Under the pieces are notes generated by a model that saw only the letters and a program-made list of their open reading frames with translations, ran no database searches and was not told the origin of the DNA. The position numbers and the translations under genes were made by a program. Below, in pieces: positions 54,818 to 63,852 of a stretch of 64,000 bases of DNA (its first letter is position 1; every line of letters starts with the position of its first letter). Source of the stretch: Ensifer sp. LCM 4579. Lineage in GTDB: Bacteria > Pseudomonadota > Alphaproteobacteria > Rhizobiales > Rhizobiaceae. The stretch lies in assembly GCF_001854885.1 (NCBI RefSeq), contig NZ_MDDV01000013.1, positions 124,001 through 188,000 of the forward strand, written 5' to 3'.

Positions 54818-55914
54818 TCGGCTGCCTCTTTCCTGTCGCCGGCATTGCCGGCGTCCTCGTATTCACGGCGCATGCGACGCACCAGGTCGAGCTCCGCCTG
54901 GAAGTCGACGTAATGCGGCAGTTTCAGATGTTCGACGAAACCGGTCGCCAGGACGTTGTCGGCATGCGAGATGACGAATTCCTGGTCCTGGGCGGGCGCG
55001 ACGATATCCTCGCCGAACTCGTCGGTCCTGAGTGCCCTGTCCACGAGCGACATGGACATGGCCTTGCGTTCGCTCTGGCCGAAGACGAGGCCATAGCCGC
55101 GGGTGAATTGCGGCGGTTCGCTCGCTGACCCCTTGAACTGATTGACCATCTGGCATTCGGTCACGCGGATTGTCCCGAGCGAGACGGCGAAACCAAGTTC
55201 CGGAAAGTCGAGTTCGACCTCGACTTCGCCGATGCGGATCTCCCCGACGAAGGGATGGGTGCGGCCGTAGCCGCGCTGGGTGGAGTAGGCGAGCGCCAGG
55301 AGGAAGCCCTCGTCGCCGCGGGCGAGCGCCTGCAGGCGGAGATCGCGCGCCATCGGGAACTCCATCGGCTCGCGCGTGAGATCGCCCGCGACATGACCCT
55401 CCGGCATTTCCCCGTCACCCTCGATCAGACGCTCGTCGTCAAGAATATCGGAGACGCGCATGACCGCTTCGCCCGGCTCCTTGCGGGCCGGTTCGGCGAC
55501 CAGTTCGTCGCCGATCAGCGAGGGGTCGAGCAGGCGGTGGGTATAGTCGAAGGTCGGCCCGAGGAGCTGGCCGCCCGGCAGGTCCTTGTAGGTTGCCGAG
55601 ATGCGCCGTTCGATCTTCATCTTCGTCGTATCGATCGGCTGCGAAGAACCGAAGCGGGGCAGGGTGGTGCGGTAGGCGCGCAGGATGAAGATCGCCTCGA
55701 TCATGTCGCCGCGCGCCTGGCGCACGGCAAGGGCGGCAAGCGACCGGTCGTAGAGCGAAGCTTCCGCCATGACGCGGTCGACGGCGAGGCCGAGCTGCTC
55801 GACGACCTGCTCGATGGTGATCGCCGGCAGCGCACGATCGCCGCGGCGGCGATCCGCAAGCAGTCGGTGAGCATTGGCGATGGCGGCTTCCCCGCCCTTG
55901 ACGGCTACATACAT
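54814..55914 (-). CDS. phnI: C-P lyase core subunit PhnI (phosphonate ribosyltransferase)
   Basis: 366-aa core subunit and nucleosidase that joins the phosphonate to ribose-triphosphate from ATP. It starts MYVAVKGGEAAIANAHRLLADRRRGD, then FILRAYRTTLPRF and RRISATYKDLPGGQLLGPTFDYTHRLLD. Later blocks are AYSTQRGYGRTHPFVGEIRIGEVEVE and ECQMVNQFKG, followed by ISHADNVLATGFVEHLKLPHYVDFQAELDLVR. Full length. It lies 4 bp after phnH. Confidence 0.94.
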   Translation of the reverse strand: MYVAVKGGEAAIANAHRLLADRRRGDRALPAITIEQVVEQLGLAVDRVMAEASLYDRSLAALAVRQARGDMIEAIFILRAYRTTLPRFGSSQPIDTTKMKIERRISATYKDLPGGQLLGPTFDYTHRLLDPSLIGDELVAEPARKEPGEAVMRVSDILDDERLIEGDGEMPEGHVAGDLTREPMEFPMARDLRLQALARGDEGFLLALAYSTQRGYGRTHPFVGEIRIGEVEVELDFPELGFAVSLGTIRVTECQMVNQFKGSASEPPQFTRGYGLVFGQSERKAMSMSLVDRALRTDEFGEDIVAPAQDQEFVISHADNVLATGFVEHLKLPHYVDFQAELDLVRRMRREYEDAGNAGDRKEAAE

Positions 55915-55918
55915 GCTC

Positions 55919-56524
55919 TCACTCCTCGATCGACAGCCTGGTTGTGCGCGGCAGGCAGAGAACGCCCTCTTCTGTCGTCAGCACCAGGTCGACCCCGCGG
56001 GGGAAGATCGCCCGGTTGGCGGTCCAGAGATCGAGGAAGACGTCGGGCAGCCCTTTCGGCGCTACGACCGCCTCGCCCTTTATACCCGGTCCGCGCGCGG
56101 TCATTCGGCGTCCGCCGGTCAGGGCCTCGACCTCGATCACCAGGGTCGTCGAGCGGTCGGGATATTCCTGCGAACCGAGCGCGTACTGATCGAAGCCCGG
56201 AATGGGGCCGCCCTTGTCGATGAAGGCGAAGCGGGCCTCGGCCTTGACGTCCGTGAGCCCGGCGCCCGTGTGGAAGGCGATCCATTGCGGCACCGTGGAT
56301 CTGGAAAGTGCCGGAGAGAGCCAGACGGGGGTATCGTGGTCGCAAAGCGTGAGCGCGATCGCACCGCTGACCTGGCCGAGCGGAGACGGCGGTTCGGCGC
56401 GCGCCGAAAGACGGCCGATGGAGCCGGGCCGGGCGAAGCAGTCCATCAGCATGCGAAAGACCGATTGTGCCGCGAAGACCGGGTCGGCAAAGGCGCCGGC
56501 ATAGATTTGCGATTGGGCGCCCAT
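55919..56524 (-). CDS. phnH: C-P lyase core subunit PhnH
   Basis: 201-aa core subunit of the PhnGHIJ complex. It begins MGAQSQIYAGAFADPVFAAQSVFRMLMDCFARPGSIGRL, followed by LTLCDHDTPVWLSPAL and YPDRSTTLVIEVEALTGGRRMTARGPGIKGE, all typical of PhnH. The start shares one base with the phnG stop (TGATG). Structural role; no catalytic motif. Confidence 0.93.
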   Translation of the reverse strand: MGAQSQIYAGAFADPVFAAQSVFRMLMDCFARPGSIGRLSARAEPPSPLGQVSGAIALTLCDHDTPVWLSPALSRSTVPQWIAFHTGAGLTDVKAEARFAFIDKGGPIPGFDQYALGSQEYPDRSTTLVIEVEALTGGRRMTARGPGIKGEAVVAPKGLPDVFLDLWTANRAIFPRGVDLVLTTEEGVLCLPRTTRLSIEE

Positions 56525-57003
56525 CAGTCTTCTCCGCGAACCATGGTGAAGAAATCGACGCGGGTCGCAGCCGTTTCCTCGGCCCTGAGGCGGTCCTCCG
56601 CCAGAAGGCGTGCTGCGATCCGCCGGTGCAGCGCTTCGACGGCGGGTCTATGGGCCGGGATCTGATAGATCGCGTCGAAGATCGCCGCAAAGCGGGCGCG
56701 CTCCTTGTCGGTTCCGAGCAATTGTCCGTGACCGATCTCGCCGCTCGAAAGCCGGACCGTCGCACGGGTCACCGTCGCCTCGCCGAGATTGAACGGGTCG
56801 CCGCCCCCGCCGATACGGCCGCGCACCATGACGAGGCCCGTTTCGGGGCCGCGCACCGCCGCCACTTCCGGCTTGTCGGCGATAGCCTGCCAGGCGGCGG
56901 CGAGCTCGGCGCGCGTGGCGCGGGCGAGTAGCCGCATGGCTTCGCGCCGCTCGGCGGCCGGTTCCGCAAGGTCGTCCTGCTTTTCCGTCGCGTTCATGTT
57001 CAT
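56524..57003 (-). CDS. phnG: C-P lyase core subunit PhnG
   Basis: 159-aa small core subunit and first gene of phnGHIJKL. The family blocks ERREAMRLLARATRAELAAAW, VRGPETGLVMVRGRIGGGGDPFNLGEATVTRATVRLSSGEIGHGQLLGTDKERARFAAIFDAIYQ are clear. There are two possible ATGs two codons apart (57003 and 56997). The promoter region contains a PhnF-type palindrome and a Pho box. Confidence 0.93.
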   Translation of the reverse strand: MNMNATEKQDDLAEPAAERREAMRLLARATRAELAAAWQAIADKPEVAAVRGPETGLVMVRGRIGGGGDPFNLGEATVTRATVRLSSGEIGHGQLLGTDKERARFAAIFDAIYQIPAHRPAVEALHRRIAARLLAEDRLRAEETAATRVDFFTMVRGED

Positions 57004-57012
57004 ACCCCTAAA

Positions 57013-57030
57013 TGTCTATTGATCTAGACA
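57013..57030. promoter_or_regulatory. Likely PhnF operator
   Basis: Perfect inverted repeat TGTCTA-TTGATC-TAGACA, 9 bp upstream of the phnG start and between phnG and divergent phnF. It lies downstream of the predicted phnG -10, so a bound repressor would block elongation. Confidence 0.65.
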
Positions 57031-57049
57031 AGTATACATCTTATGCTTT

Positions 57050-57083
57050 TTCTTAGCCTTCGCAAGTGACAGGCCTGTGACAT
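57050..57083 (-). promoter_or_regulatory. Pho-box promoter of phnGHIJKL
   Basis: Minus-strand ATGTCAC-AGGC-CTGTCAC (57083-57066): two 7-mers 4 nt apart, each close to the PhoB repeat CTGTCAT. A -10-like TAAGAA (57055-57050) follows exactly 10 nt later. The box overlaps a GTG that could otherwise be read as an early phnF start, which supports ATG 57095 for phnF. Confidence 0.65.
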
Positions 57084-57094
57084 CGGGGAAGAAA

Positions 57095-57832
57095 ATGGCG
57101 GCAAGGAAGACGATCGAGCGGCAGACGGGGGTTGCGCTCTGGCGACAGATCGCCGATCGCGTACGACTTGCGATCAGCAACGGCGACTACGACGCGACCG
57201 GAATGGTGCCGCCTGAGACAGCGCTGGCGCGCGAGTTCGGCGTCAACCGCCACACGGTTCGCAGCGCGTTGGCAGCCCTTGCAGAAGAAGGGCTGGTGCG
57301 CGCCGTGCAGGGGCGCGGCACGCTGATCGAGCGCAAGGACCGGGTGACGTATCCCATCTCCCGGCGGACCCGTTTTTCTGCGGGGCTCGGCCGGCAGGTG
57401 AAGGAGATCGGCTCACAACTGCTCGCTCACAGGGAGGTGCAGGCAAGCGGCGAAGTCGCGGCCGCTCTCGCACTTCCGCCGGGCGCCGCCGTGGTGGAAC
57501 TGCAGTCGGTCAGCAGCGGCGACGGGCGGCCGCTCTCGGCGACCATCGCCTATTTTCCAGCCGGCCGGTTTCCCGAGATGGCGCAGCTATATGCGCGCCT
57601 CGGTTCCATCACCAAGGCCTTCGCGGCACAAGGGCTCGACGACTATGTTCGCGTCTCGACGGAGATTGTCGCCCGGCACGCCGATGCGGAGGAACTCAAG
57701 CTTCTCAAGCTTTCGGCCGGCGCGATCGTCATCGAGGCGCTCTCGGTCAACGCCGACGTGGAGGGACGGCCCGTCGAATACTCGCGCACGCGCTTTGCCG
57801 CCGATCGGATGAAGTTCAGGATCGAGACTTAG
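57095..57832 (+). CDS. phnF: GntR-family phosphonate regulator PhnF
   Basis: 245-aa HutC-type GntR repressor. The winged helix is VALWRQIADRVRLAISNGDYDATGMVPPETALAREFGVNRHTVRSALAALAEEGLVRAVQGRGTLIERKDRVTYPISRRTRFSAGL. The UTRA effector domain includes EVAAALALPPGAAVVELQSVSSGDGRPLSATIAYFPAGRFPEM and GRPVEYSRTRFAADRMKF. It is divergent from phnG. The ATG follows GGGGAAG; the upstream GTG lies inside the Pho box. It is expected to repress phn until a phosphonate-derived or phosphate-linked signal binds. Confidence 0.9.
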   Translation: MAARKTIERQTGVALWRQIADRVRLAISNGDYDATGMVPPETALAREFGVNRHTVRSALAALAEEGLVRAVQGRGTLIERKDRVTYPISRRTRFSAGLGRQVKEIGSQLLAHREVQASGEVAAALALPPGAAVVELQSVSSGDGRPLSATIAYFPAGRFPEMAQLYARLGSITKAFAAQGLDDYVRVSTEIVARHADAEELKLLKLSAGAIVIEALSVNADVEGRPVEYSRTRFAADRMKFRIET

Positions 57833-57959
57833 ACCACTGATCCTCGCTTTGCCCGCGGCCGATTGTGGCAGGGGCGCCGCATTTCCGACGAGTTTTTGCC
57901 GCATCTGTTAAGTCCTGCATCAGGATCCACGCATTGTCTTCTTTTGGGGGAGAACAGAA

Positions 57960-59354
57960 ATGGCGACGTGGCGACCCGATCCTTCCTTTTATCCATCACC
58001 GCGCATGGCTGCAAAGGCACCCAAGGAGACCCTTGCCTATGTTGCCGCCTTCGACCCGGACCGGAAGCGGCCGGACGCGATCGCGGTCGTCGACGTCGAT
58101 CCGGCGTCGGCGACCTACTCACAGATCGTAGGACAGGTCGAGATGCCGAATGTCGGGGACGAGCTTCACCATTTCGGCTGGAATGCCTGCTCGTCCTGCC
58201 TTTGTCCCAATGCGCCGCATCCGCATGTGGAGCGCCGCTATCTGGTCGTACCTGGATTGCGGTCGTCGCGGCTCCACATCATCGACACCAAGCCGGACCC
58301 CAGGAAGCCTGAGATCGTCCGCGTCATCGAGCCGTCGGAGATTGCCGAAAAGGCAAATTATTCACGACTGCACACGATTCATTGCGGCCCAGAGGGCATT
58401 TATGTCAATGCACTCGCCGACCGCGACGGCAACGCGCCCGGCGGCATCTTCCTGCTCGACCACGACAGTTTCGACGTGCTCGGCCAATGGGAGATGGATC
58501 GCGGGCCGCAGAAGCTCGCCTATGATTTCTGGTGGCATCTCGGCCACGACACGATGATCACCAGCGAGTGGGGAACACCAGACACTTTCGAGAACGGCCT
58601 CGTTCCCGAGGTGTTGCTCGCTTCGAAATATGGGCGGAGGCTGCATTTCTGGGATCTCACCAGGCGCAAGCACGTGCAGGAGATCGATTTCGGCGAGGAG
58701 CATCAACTGGTCTTCGAACTGCGCCCAGCTCACGATCCGACCAAGGCCTATGGCTTCGTCGGCTGCGTCATCAGCCTGAAGGACCTCTCCGCCTCGATCT
58801 GGACCTGGTATCGCGAGGGCAATCAATGGGCGGTGAAGAAGGTGATCGAGATTCCGGCGGAGCCCGCCGATCCGGACCTCCTGCCGCCCGTGCTCAAGGG
58901 TTTTGAGGCCGTGCCGCCGCTCGTTACCGACATCGATCTCTCGATGGACGATCGTTTTCTCTATGTCTCCTGCTGGGGCACAGGCGACATGATCCAGTAC
59001 GACGTCTCCGATCCTTTCGCGCCGAAGGAGGCCGGCCGTGTGCGGATCGGCGGGATCGCAGCGCGCGCGAGCCATCCGAAGGCCCCGAATGGCGCGCTCA
59101 ACGGCGGGCCGCAGATGGTGGAAATCAGCCGCGACGGCAAGCGCATCTATTTCACCAACTCGCTCTATGGCGCGATCGACCCGCAATTCTATCCGGAAGG
59201 CATCGATGGCTGGATGGTGAAGCTCGACGTCGGCGACAGTGGCGGCATTGCGGTCGACGAAAAATTCTTCGTCGATTGGCCGAAGGGTCACCGGCCCCAT
59301 CAGGTTCGATTGGAAGGCGGCGATTGCTCTTCGGATTCCTACTGCTATCCTTGA
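57960..59354 (+). CDS. Selenium-binding protein SBP56 family / methanethiol oxidase-like
   Basis: 464-aa beta-propeller enzyme family. Bacterial members oxidise methanethiol to formaldehyde, sulfide and peroxide (MtoX). Family blocks are DELHHFGWNACSSCLC with Cys77/Cys80/Cys82, YLVVPGLRSSRLHIIDT, HTIHCGPEGIYVNALADRDGNAPGGIFLLD, FWWHLGHDTMITSEWGTP, WGTGDMIQYDVSDPFAP, HPKAPNGALNGGPQMVEISRDGKRIYFTNSLYG, and the end GGDCSSDSYCYP. There is no signal peptide, although characterised MtoX enzymes are periplasmic. GGGGGAGAAC precedes the ATG. Confidence 0.9.
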   Translation: MATWRPDPSFYPSPRMAAKAPKETLAYVAAFDPDRKRPDAIAVVDVDPASATYSQIVGQVEMPNVGDELHHFGWNACSSCLCPNAPHPHVERRYLVVPGLRSSRLHIIDTKPDPRKPEIVRVIEPSEIAEKANYSRLHTIHCGPEGIYVNALADRDGNAPGGIFLLDHDSFDVLGQWEMDRGPQKLAYDFWWHLGHDTMITSEWGTPDTFENGLVPEVLLASKYGRRLHFWDLTRRKHVQEIDFGEEHQLVFELRPAHDPTKAYGFVGCVISLKDLSASIWTWYREGNQWAVKKVIEIPAEPADPDLLPPVLKGFEAVPPLVTDIDLSMDDRFLYVSCWGTGDMIQYDVSDPFAPKEAGRVRIGGIAARASHPKAPNGALNGGPQMVEISRDGKRIYFTNSLYGAIDPQFYPEGIDGWMVKLDVGDSGGIAVDEKFFVDWPKGHRPHQVRLEGGDCSSDSYCYP

Positions 59355-59396
59355 ACGGAACTGGGTAGTGTGAAGGCAGGCGGTGGCCCCTCGCGT

Positions 59397-59440
59397 GCAG
59401 CCACCTTCTCCCCGCTGGCGGGAGGAGGGATATACCGCGC
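59397..59440. repeat. Degenerate rhizobial intergenic palindromic repeat
   Basis: CAGCCACCTTCTCCCCGC, a short loop, then GCGGGAGGAGG and CCGCGCCGCCG. The same word order, with perfect arms, is found in direct orientation at 63847-63893. It follows the SBP56 stop and may terminate its transcript. Confidence 0.5.
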
Positions 59441-59554
59441 CGCCGAAAGTCTCCCGCTCGCCACGTGCAGGGGGAGGAGCAACCGCGCCTCCAACATTTC
59501 GATTTGAAGTATGAACTCTGAGGAGTGTGGGACTGTGCGGCCGCACCGGAGCAA

Positions 59555-60181
59555 ATGACGAATATCTGGCCATGGCTTTCGCTGGCGGGCCTCGGGGCGT
59601 TCCACGGCGCAAACCCGGCAATGGGCTGGCTGTTCGCCGTGGCGCTCGGCCTTCACCGGCAAAGTGCGCGGATCGTGTGGTTGTCCCTGGTGCCGATCGC
59701 ACTTGGCCATGCCGTTTCCATTGCGATGGTGTTGGCCGTCGTCACGGCATTCGGGGCCGTCCTGGACTTGCGGAACCTGCAACTTGCCGCCGCCATCCTC
59801 ATTCTCGGCCTCGCCGGCTATTACGGCATATACGGGCACCGCCACCGCGTGACGGTCGGCATGCGCACCGGCATGGCCGGACTTGCGCTCTGGTCCTTCC
59901 TGATGGCGACGAGTCATGGTGCCGGGCTGATGCTGGTGCCGGCGGTGATGAGCCTCTGCCTCACGGATCATGCCGCGATCACCGGGATGAGCAGTTCGCT
60001 ACCGATCTCTCTTGCCGCGGTCGGCGTTCATACGGGCGCGATGCTCGCCGTAATCGCTGCGATCGCGCTCCTCGTTTTCGGCTGGATCGGCCTGGCCGCC
60101 CTGCGATCAGCCTGGATCAACTTCGACCGCCTCTGGACGCTGGCGCTCGGTGCGACCGGGATCATCCTGCTGATTTCATAG
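59555..60181 (+). CDS. Polytopic membrane protein with conserved His/Gly motifs, unknown function
   Basis: 208-aa protein with about six hydrophobic segments. His/Gly pairs fall in or near helices: AGLGAFHGANPAMGWLFAVALG (first helix), PIALGHAVSIAMVL, MATSHGAGLMLVPAVM and AVGVHTGAMLAVIAA. This spacing recalls metal transporters and UreH/HupE-like proteins, but I cannot name a family. GGAG lies just upstream of the ATG at 59555. It lies 200 bp after the SBP56 gene on the same strand, so a part in metal supply to that enzyme is possible but only inferred. Confidence 0.75.
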   Translation: MTNIWPWLSLAGLGAFHGANPAMGWLFAVALGLHRQSARIVWLSLVPIALGHAVSIAMVLAVVTAFGAVLDLRNLQLAAAILILGLAGYYGIYGHRHRVTVGMRTGMAGLALWSFLMATSHGAGLMLVPAVMSLCLTDHAAITGMSSSLPISLAAVGVHTGAMLAVIAAIALLVFGWIGLAALRSAWINFDRLWTLALGATGIILLIS

Positions 60182-60193
60182 GGCACCAATATA

Positions 60194-60907
60194 TTAGGCG
60201 ATCCCCGTGAGCTCCTCGTTCCGCTGGGCCTTCACATAGGCGATGTAACCGCGCACGTCGGCGGCCGGTTCGGAATAGGCCGTTCCGAGCGTTTTCTCCA
60301 TCGCTTCCGTATGGGTTGTCGCCCAGGCCGGCAGCGGGTAATCGATCGCCTCCAGGAATTCGAGCGTCGCGGCCAGCCTGATGTCGGCGATCGACGGCTG
60401 GTCGCCGCCGATAAAGGGCTTGCCGGCCATGTAAAAGGTATGGAAGACCTCCAGCGGTTCTGCAAGCGCATCCGCGGCGGCCTTGCGGGCCTGCTCCTTC
60501 GTGTCATGGTCGGCATCGGTATAGCCGACCTCGCCCGCATATTGCGGGAAATGCAGAGCCGGATAGGTGGCCCGTGCGAGATAGGGATAGAAGGTGCCGA
60601 TCAGATAGAACATAGCACTGTCGATCATCGCGCGCCTTTCCGGATCCTTCGGATAGAATTGGTCGAGACTGTGCTTGTTGCAGAGATATTGCATGATGGC
60701 GCAGCTTTCCCAGAGAGCGCCCCTGGGCAGGTCCGCCGTTTCGATCATCGGCGTCAGATGCGAGGGGGCCTTCGCCAGATATTCGGGGGTGCGCGTCTGC
60801 CCGTAGACGTCATGCTCGGTGAAATCGAGGCCTGCTGCTCGCAGGAACACGCGAACCGCCATGTTGTTGACGCTGGGCTTGATCACATTGAGTATTATCT
60901 TCGACAT
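60194..60907 (-). CDS. Glutathione S-transferase family protein
   Basis: 237-aa GST. The N-terminal thioredoxin-like domain has MSKIILNVIKPSVNNMAVRVFLRAAGLDFTEHDVYGQTRTPEYLAKAPSHLTPMIETADLPRGALWESCAIMQYLC, including the cis-Pro (TPMIE) and the glutathione-binding E-S pair. The C-terminal all-helical domain includes PFIGGDQPSIADIRLAATLEFLEAI (the N-capping box). It lies 18 bp downstream of a VOC-fold gene on the same strand, suggesting a glutathione-dependent detoxification pair. Confidence 0.88.
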   Translation of the reverse strand: MSKIILNVIKPSVNNMAVRVFLRAAGLDFTEHDVYGQTRTPEYLAKAPSHLTPMIETADLPRGALWESCAIMQYLCNKHSLDQFYPKDPERRAMIDSAMFYLIGTFYPYLARATYPALHFPQYAGEVGYTDADHDTKEQARKAAADALAEPLEVFHTFYMAGKPFIGGDQPSIADIRLAATLEFLEAIDYPLPAWATTHTEAMEKTLGTAYSEPAADVRGYIAYVKAQRNEELTGIA

Positions 60908-60925
60908 GACTGAACCTCCGTTCCT

Positions 60926-61507
60926 TCAGTAAGGATTCTTCGGGCTGCGATCGGCCGACAGCGTCGGTCGCGCGCGTTGCATGAGTGCTTCGATCGCATC
61001 GGCGAGATGCACTTCGGCAATGGCGTAGTCGCCGCGCGCCACCCGGATTTGATGCGCCTCCATCAGCACCGCGGCATGGGTGTGGCCGGCCGGCGGTTCG
61101 AAACGGTAGGAGGCGAGCTCGATCAGGAGGCCGAGCGGGTCCTCGAAATAGATCGAATCCATGAAGCCCCGGTCCTTGACGCCACTGTGGCTGATCTCCC
61201 GCTCGTCCAGCCGCTCCACTGCCTGCTGGAACGTGGCGCGCGAAACGGCGAAGGCGATGTGATGGACGCAGCCGATATCCGTCGGCGTGCGGCTCGGATC
61301 GGGCTTGCGGTTTTCGTCGGTGAATATGGTGATCAGCCGGCCGTCGCCCGGATCGAAATAGAGATGGCTTTCCGATGCCCGGTCGAGGTTCGGCTGTTCG
61401 AAGATGAACGGCATGCCGAGCACGCCTTCCCAGAAATCGATCGATGTCTGGCGGTCCGCGCCGACGAGCGTGATGTGATGGACCCCTTGCGATTGCAGCT
61501 TTCGCAT
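60926..61507 (-). CDS. VOC-family (glyoxalase/dioxygenase-like) protein
   Basis: 193-aa protein with two VOC half-domains. It starts LQSQGVHHITLVGADRQTSIDFWEGVLGMPFIFEQPNLDRASESHLYFDPGDGRLITIFTDE, then CVHHIAFAVSRATFQQAVERLDE and DSIYFEDPLGLLIELASYRF. Likely metal ligands are His10 or His11, the His of VHHIAF and the Glu of LLIELA, the order of ring-cleaving dioxygenases and glyoxalases. GGGAGGA precedes the ATG at 61507. It is transcribed with the GST gene. The substrate is unknown. Confidence 0.85.
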   Translation of the reverse strand: MRKLQSQGVHHITLVGADRQTSIDFWEGVLGMPFIFEQPNLDRASESHLYFDPGDGRLITIFTDENRKPDPSRTPTDIGCVHHIAFAVSRATFQQAVERLDEREISHSGVKDRGFMDSIYFEDPLGLLIELASYRFEPPAGHTHAAVLMEAHQIRVARGDYAIAEVHLADAIEALMQRARPTLSADRSPKNPY

Positions 61508-61629
61508 TGCCCGTCCTCCCTGTGCAGCCCGCGCATCCACTGCGGACGTTCGCTCGTCCGGCGCGGCCCGATCCTGATTGTCCCGCAAGGCAGACGGAAC
61601 GCAAGGGCCGAATTCTGGAACTTGCGGGA

Positions 61630-63768
61630 TCAGAGATTGCGCCGCTTGCCTTCGATCAGGTCGAGCACCGCGCGGGCGGCATCGAGCACATGCGTACCGG
61701 GGCCGAAGACGGCGGAGACGCCGTTGTCCATCAGATAATCATAGTCCTGCCGCGGAATGACGCCGCCGCAGACGACGATGATGTCTTGGCCGCCGCGCGC
61801 CTTCAGTGCTTCCGCAAGCTGCGGCATCAGCGTCTTGTGGCCGGCCGCAAGGGAGGAGACGCCGATGACGGTGACCTCTTCCGCAAGCGCCAAATCGGCG
61901 GCCTCCTCCGGCGTCTGGAACAGCGGCCCGGCGACCACGTCGAATCCGATGTCGCCGAAGGCCGACGCGATCACCTTGGCGCCGCGGTCATGGCCGTCCT
62001 GGCCGAGCTTGGCCACCATGATCTTCGGCTTATGGCCGAGCCGCTTCGTCACCTCGCCGAGCCGGCCGGCGAGCACGCCGAGTTCCGGATCACCCTCATA
62101 GGCCTTTCCGTAGATATCGGTGACCACTTCCGGCACGGCGGTGTAGTGGCCGAAGGCCTGGCGCATCGCTTCGGAGATTTCGCCGACGGTCGCGCGTGAC
62201 CGGGCGGCCTCGACGGCCGCGGCCAGCAGATTGCCCTTGCCGCTCGCCGCTACTTCGACCAAGGCTTCCAGCGTTTCCTTCACTTTCAGCGAGTCGCGGC
62301 GCCGCTTGGTTTCCTCGATCCTCTTGATTTGTGCCGCGCGGACTGCGGCGTTGTCGATCTGGAGGATGTCGATCGGATGCTCGTTCTCGAGACGATACTT
62401 GTTGACGCCGACAACGACCGCCTCGCCGCGGTCGACCGCGGCCTGGCGACGGGTCGCCGCTTCCTCGATCAGCCGCTTCGGCAGCCCGGCATTGACCGCC
62501 TTGGTCATGCCGCCGAGCGCCTCCACCTCCTCGATCAGTGCCCACGCATTTTCCGCAAGCTCGTTCGTCAGGCTCTCGACGTAATAGGAGCCGGCGAGCG
62601 GGTCGACGACCTTGGTGACGCCGGTCTCGTGCTGCAGGATCAGTTGCGTGTTGCGGGCGATGCGGGCGGAAAATTCCGTCGGCAGCGCGATCGCCTCGTC
62701 GAAAGAATTTGTGTGCAGCGATTGCGTGCCGCCGAGCACCGCCGACATCGCCTCGAAGGCGGTGCGGATGATGTTGTTGTACGGGTCCTGTTCGGCAAGC
62801 GAGACGCCGGAGGTCTGGCAGTGCGTCCTGAGCATCAGCGATGAGGGCCTTTCGGGCTCGAACTCCTTCATGATGCGGGTCCACAAGAGGCGCGCGGCGC
62901 GCAGCTTTGCCGCCTCCATGAAGAAGTTCATGCCGATCGCGAAGAAGAAGGAAAGCCGGCCGGCGAAATCGTCGACGTTCAGCCCCTTGGCGAGCGCCGC
63001 CCGCACATATTCGCGCCCGTCGGCGAGCGTGAAGGCGAGCTCCTGCACGAGCGTCGCGCCGGCTTCCTGCATGTGGTAGCCGGAGATCGAGATCGAATTG
63101 AACTTCGGCATTTTTTTTGCCGTATACTCGATGATGTCCGCGACGATCCGCATCGAAGGCTCGGGCGGGTAGATATAGGTGTTGCGGACCATGAACTCTT
63201 TCAGGATGTCGTTCTGGATGGTCCCGGAGAGTTTGTCGCGCGAAATGCCCTGTTCCTCGCCGGCGACGATGAAATTGGCGAGGATCGGGATCACGGCGCC
63301 GTTCATCGTCATGGAGACGGAGATTTTTTCGAGTGGGATGCCGTCGAAGAGGATCTTCATGTCCTCGACCGAGTCGATCGCCACACCTGCCTTGCCGACG
63401 TCGCCGACCACGCGCGGGTGATCGCTGTCATAGCCGCGATGGGTCGCGAGATCGAAAGCGACGGAAACGCCCTGCTGCCCGGCGGCGAGGTTCCTGCGGT
63501 AGAAGGCGTTCGATTCCTCCGCCGTCGAGAAGCCGGCATATTGCCGGATCGTCCAGGGGCGCCCTGCATACATGGTGGCGCGCGGTCCGCGCAGGAACGG
63601 CTCTAGACCGGGCAGCGAGTCGAGGTGCTGGAGATCCGCGAGGTCGTCGCGCGTGTAGAGCGGTTTGACCGCGATCCCCTCCGGCGTCTGCCAGACGAGG
63701 CTTTCGGGGGAGGCCTTCAGTTCCTTTTCAGCGACGGCTTCCCAATCCTTGATGGTCTTCTCAGTCAT
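61630..63768 (-). CDS. bhbA: Methylmalonyl-CoA mutase, single-chain
   Basis: 712-aa adenosylcobalamin enzyme converting methylmalonyl-CoA to succinyl-CoA in propionate and odd-chain catabolism. The large N-terminal barrel has [63 protein letters not shown] and [54 protein letters not shown]. The C-terminal cobalamin domain has the lower-ligand motif [18 protein letters not shown] (about 588-605) and [18 protein letters not shown]. Full length. The symbol is used as in Sinorhizobium (scpA or mcm elsewhere). No MeaB-type chaperone is adjacent. Confidence 0.95.
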   Translation of the reverse strand: MTEKTIKDWEAVAEKELKASPESLVWQTPEGIAVKPLYTRDDLADLQHLDSLPGLEPFLRGPRATMYAGRPWTIRQYAGFSTAEESNAFYRRNLAAGQQGVSVAFDLATHRGYDSDHPRVVGDVGKAGVAIDSVEDMKILFDGIPLEKISVSMTMNGAVIPILANFIVAGEEQGISRDKLSGTIQNDILKEFMVRNTYIYPPEPSMRIVADIIEYTAKKMPKFNSISISGYHMQEAGATLVQELAFTLADGREYVRAALAKGLNVDDFAGRLSFFFAIGMNFFMEAAKLRAARLLWTRIMKEFEPERPSSLMLRTHCQTSGVSLAEQDPYNNIIRTAFEAMSAVLGGTQSLHTNSFDEAIALPTEFSARIARNTQLILQHETGVTKVVDPLAGSYYVESLTNELAENAWALIEEVEALGGMTKAVNAGLPKRLIEEAATRRQAAVDRGEAVVVGVNKYRLENEHPIDILQIDNAAVRAAQIKRIEETKRRRDSLKVKETLEALVEVAASGKGNLLAAAVEAARSRATVGEISEAMRQAFGHYTAVPEVVTDIYGKAYEGDPELGVLAGRLGEVTKRLGHKPKIMVAKLGQDGHDRGAKVIASAFGDIGFDVVAGPLFQTPEEAADLALAEEVTVIGVSSLAAGHKTLMPQLAEALKARGGQDIIVVCGGVIPRQDYDYLMDNGVSAVFGPGTHVLDAARAVLDLIEGKRRNL

Positions 63769-63852
63769 CGCATTCGCTCCGAATTACGCTTCGTCGGTCA
63801 TTGGTATCCGGCTGCCGCCAATTGTGGGCAGCCCCTCATCCGGCTGCCGCCA

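Noticed and set aside
57077-57094. GTG start of PhnF six codons upstream.
   Set aside because: It lies inside the Pho box and has no ribosome site; ATG 57095 follows GGGGAAG.
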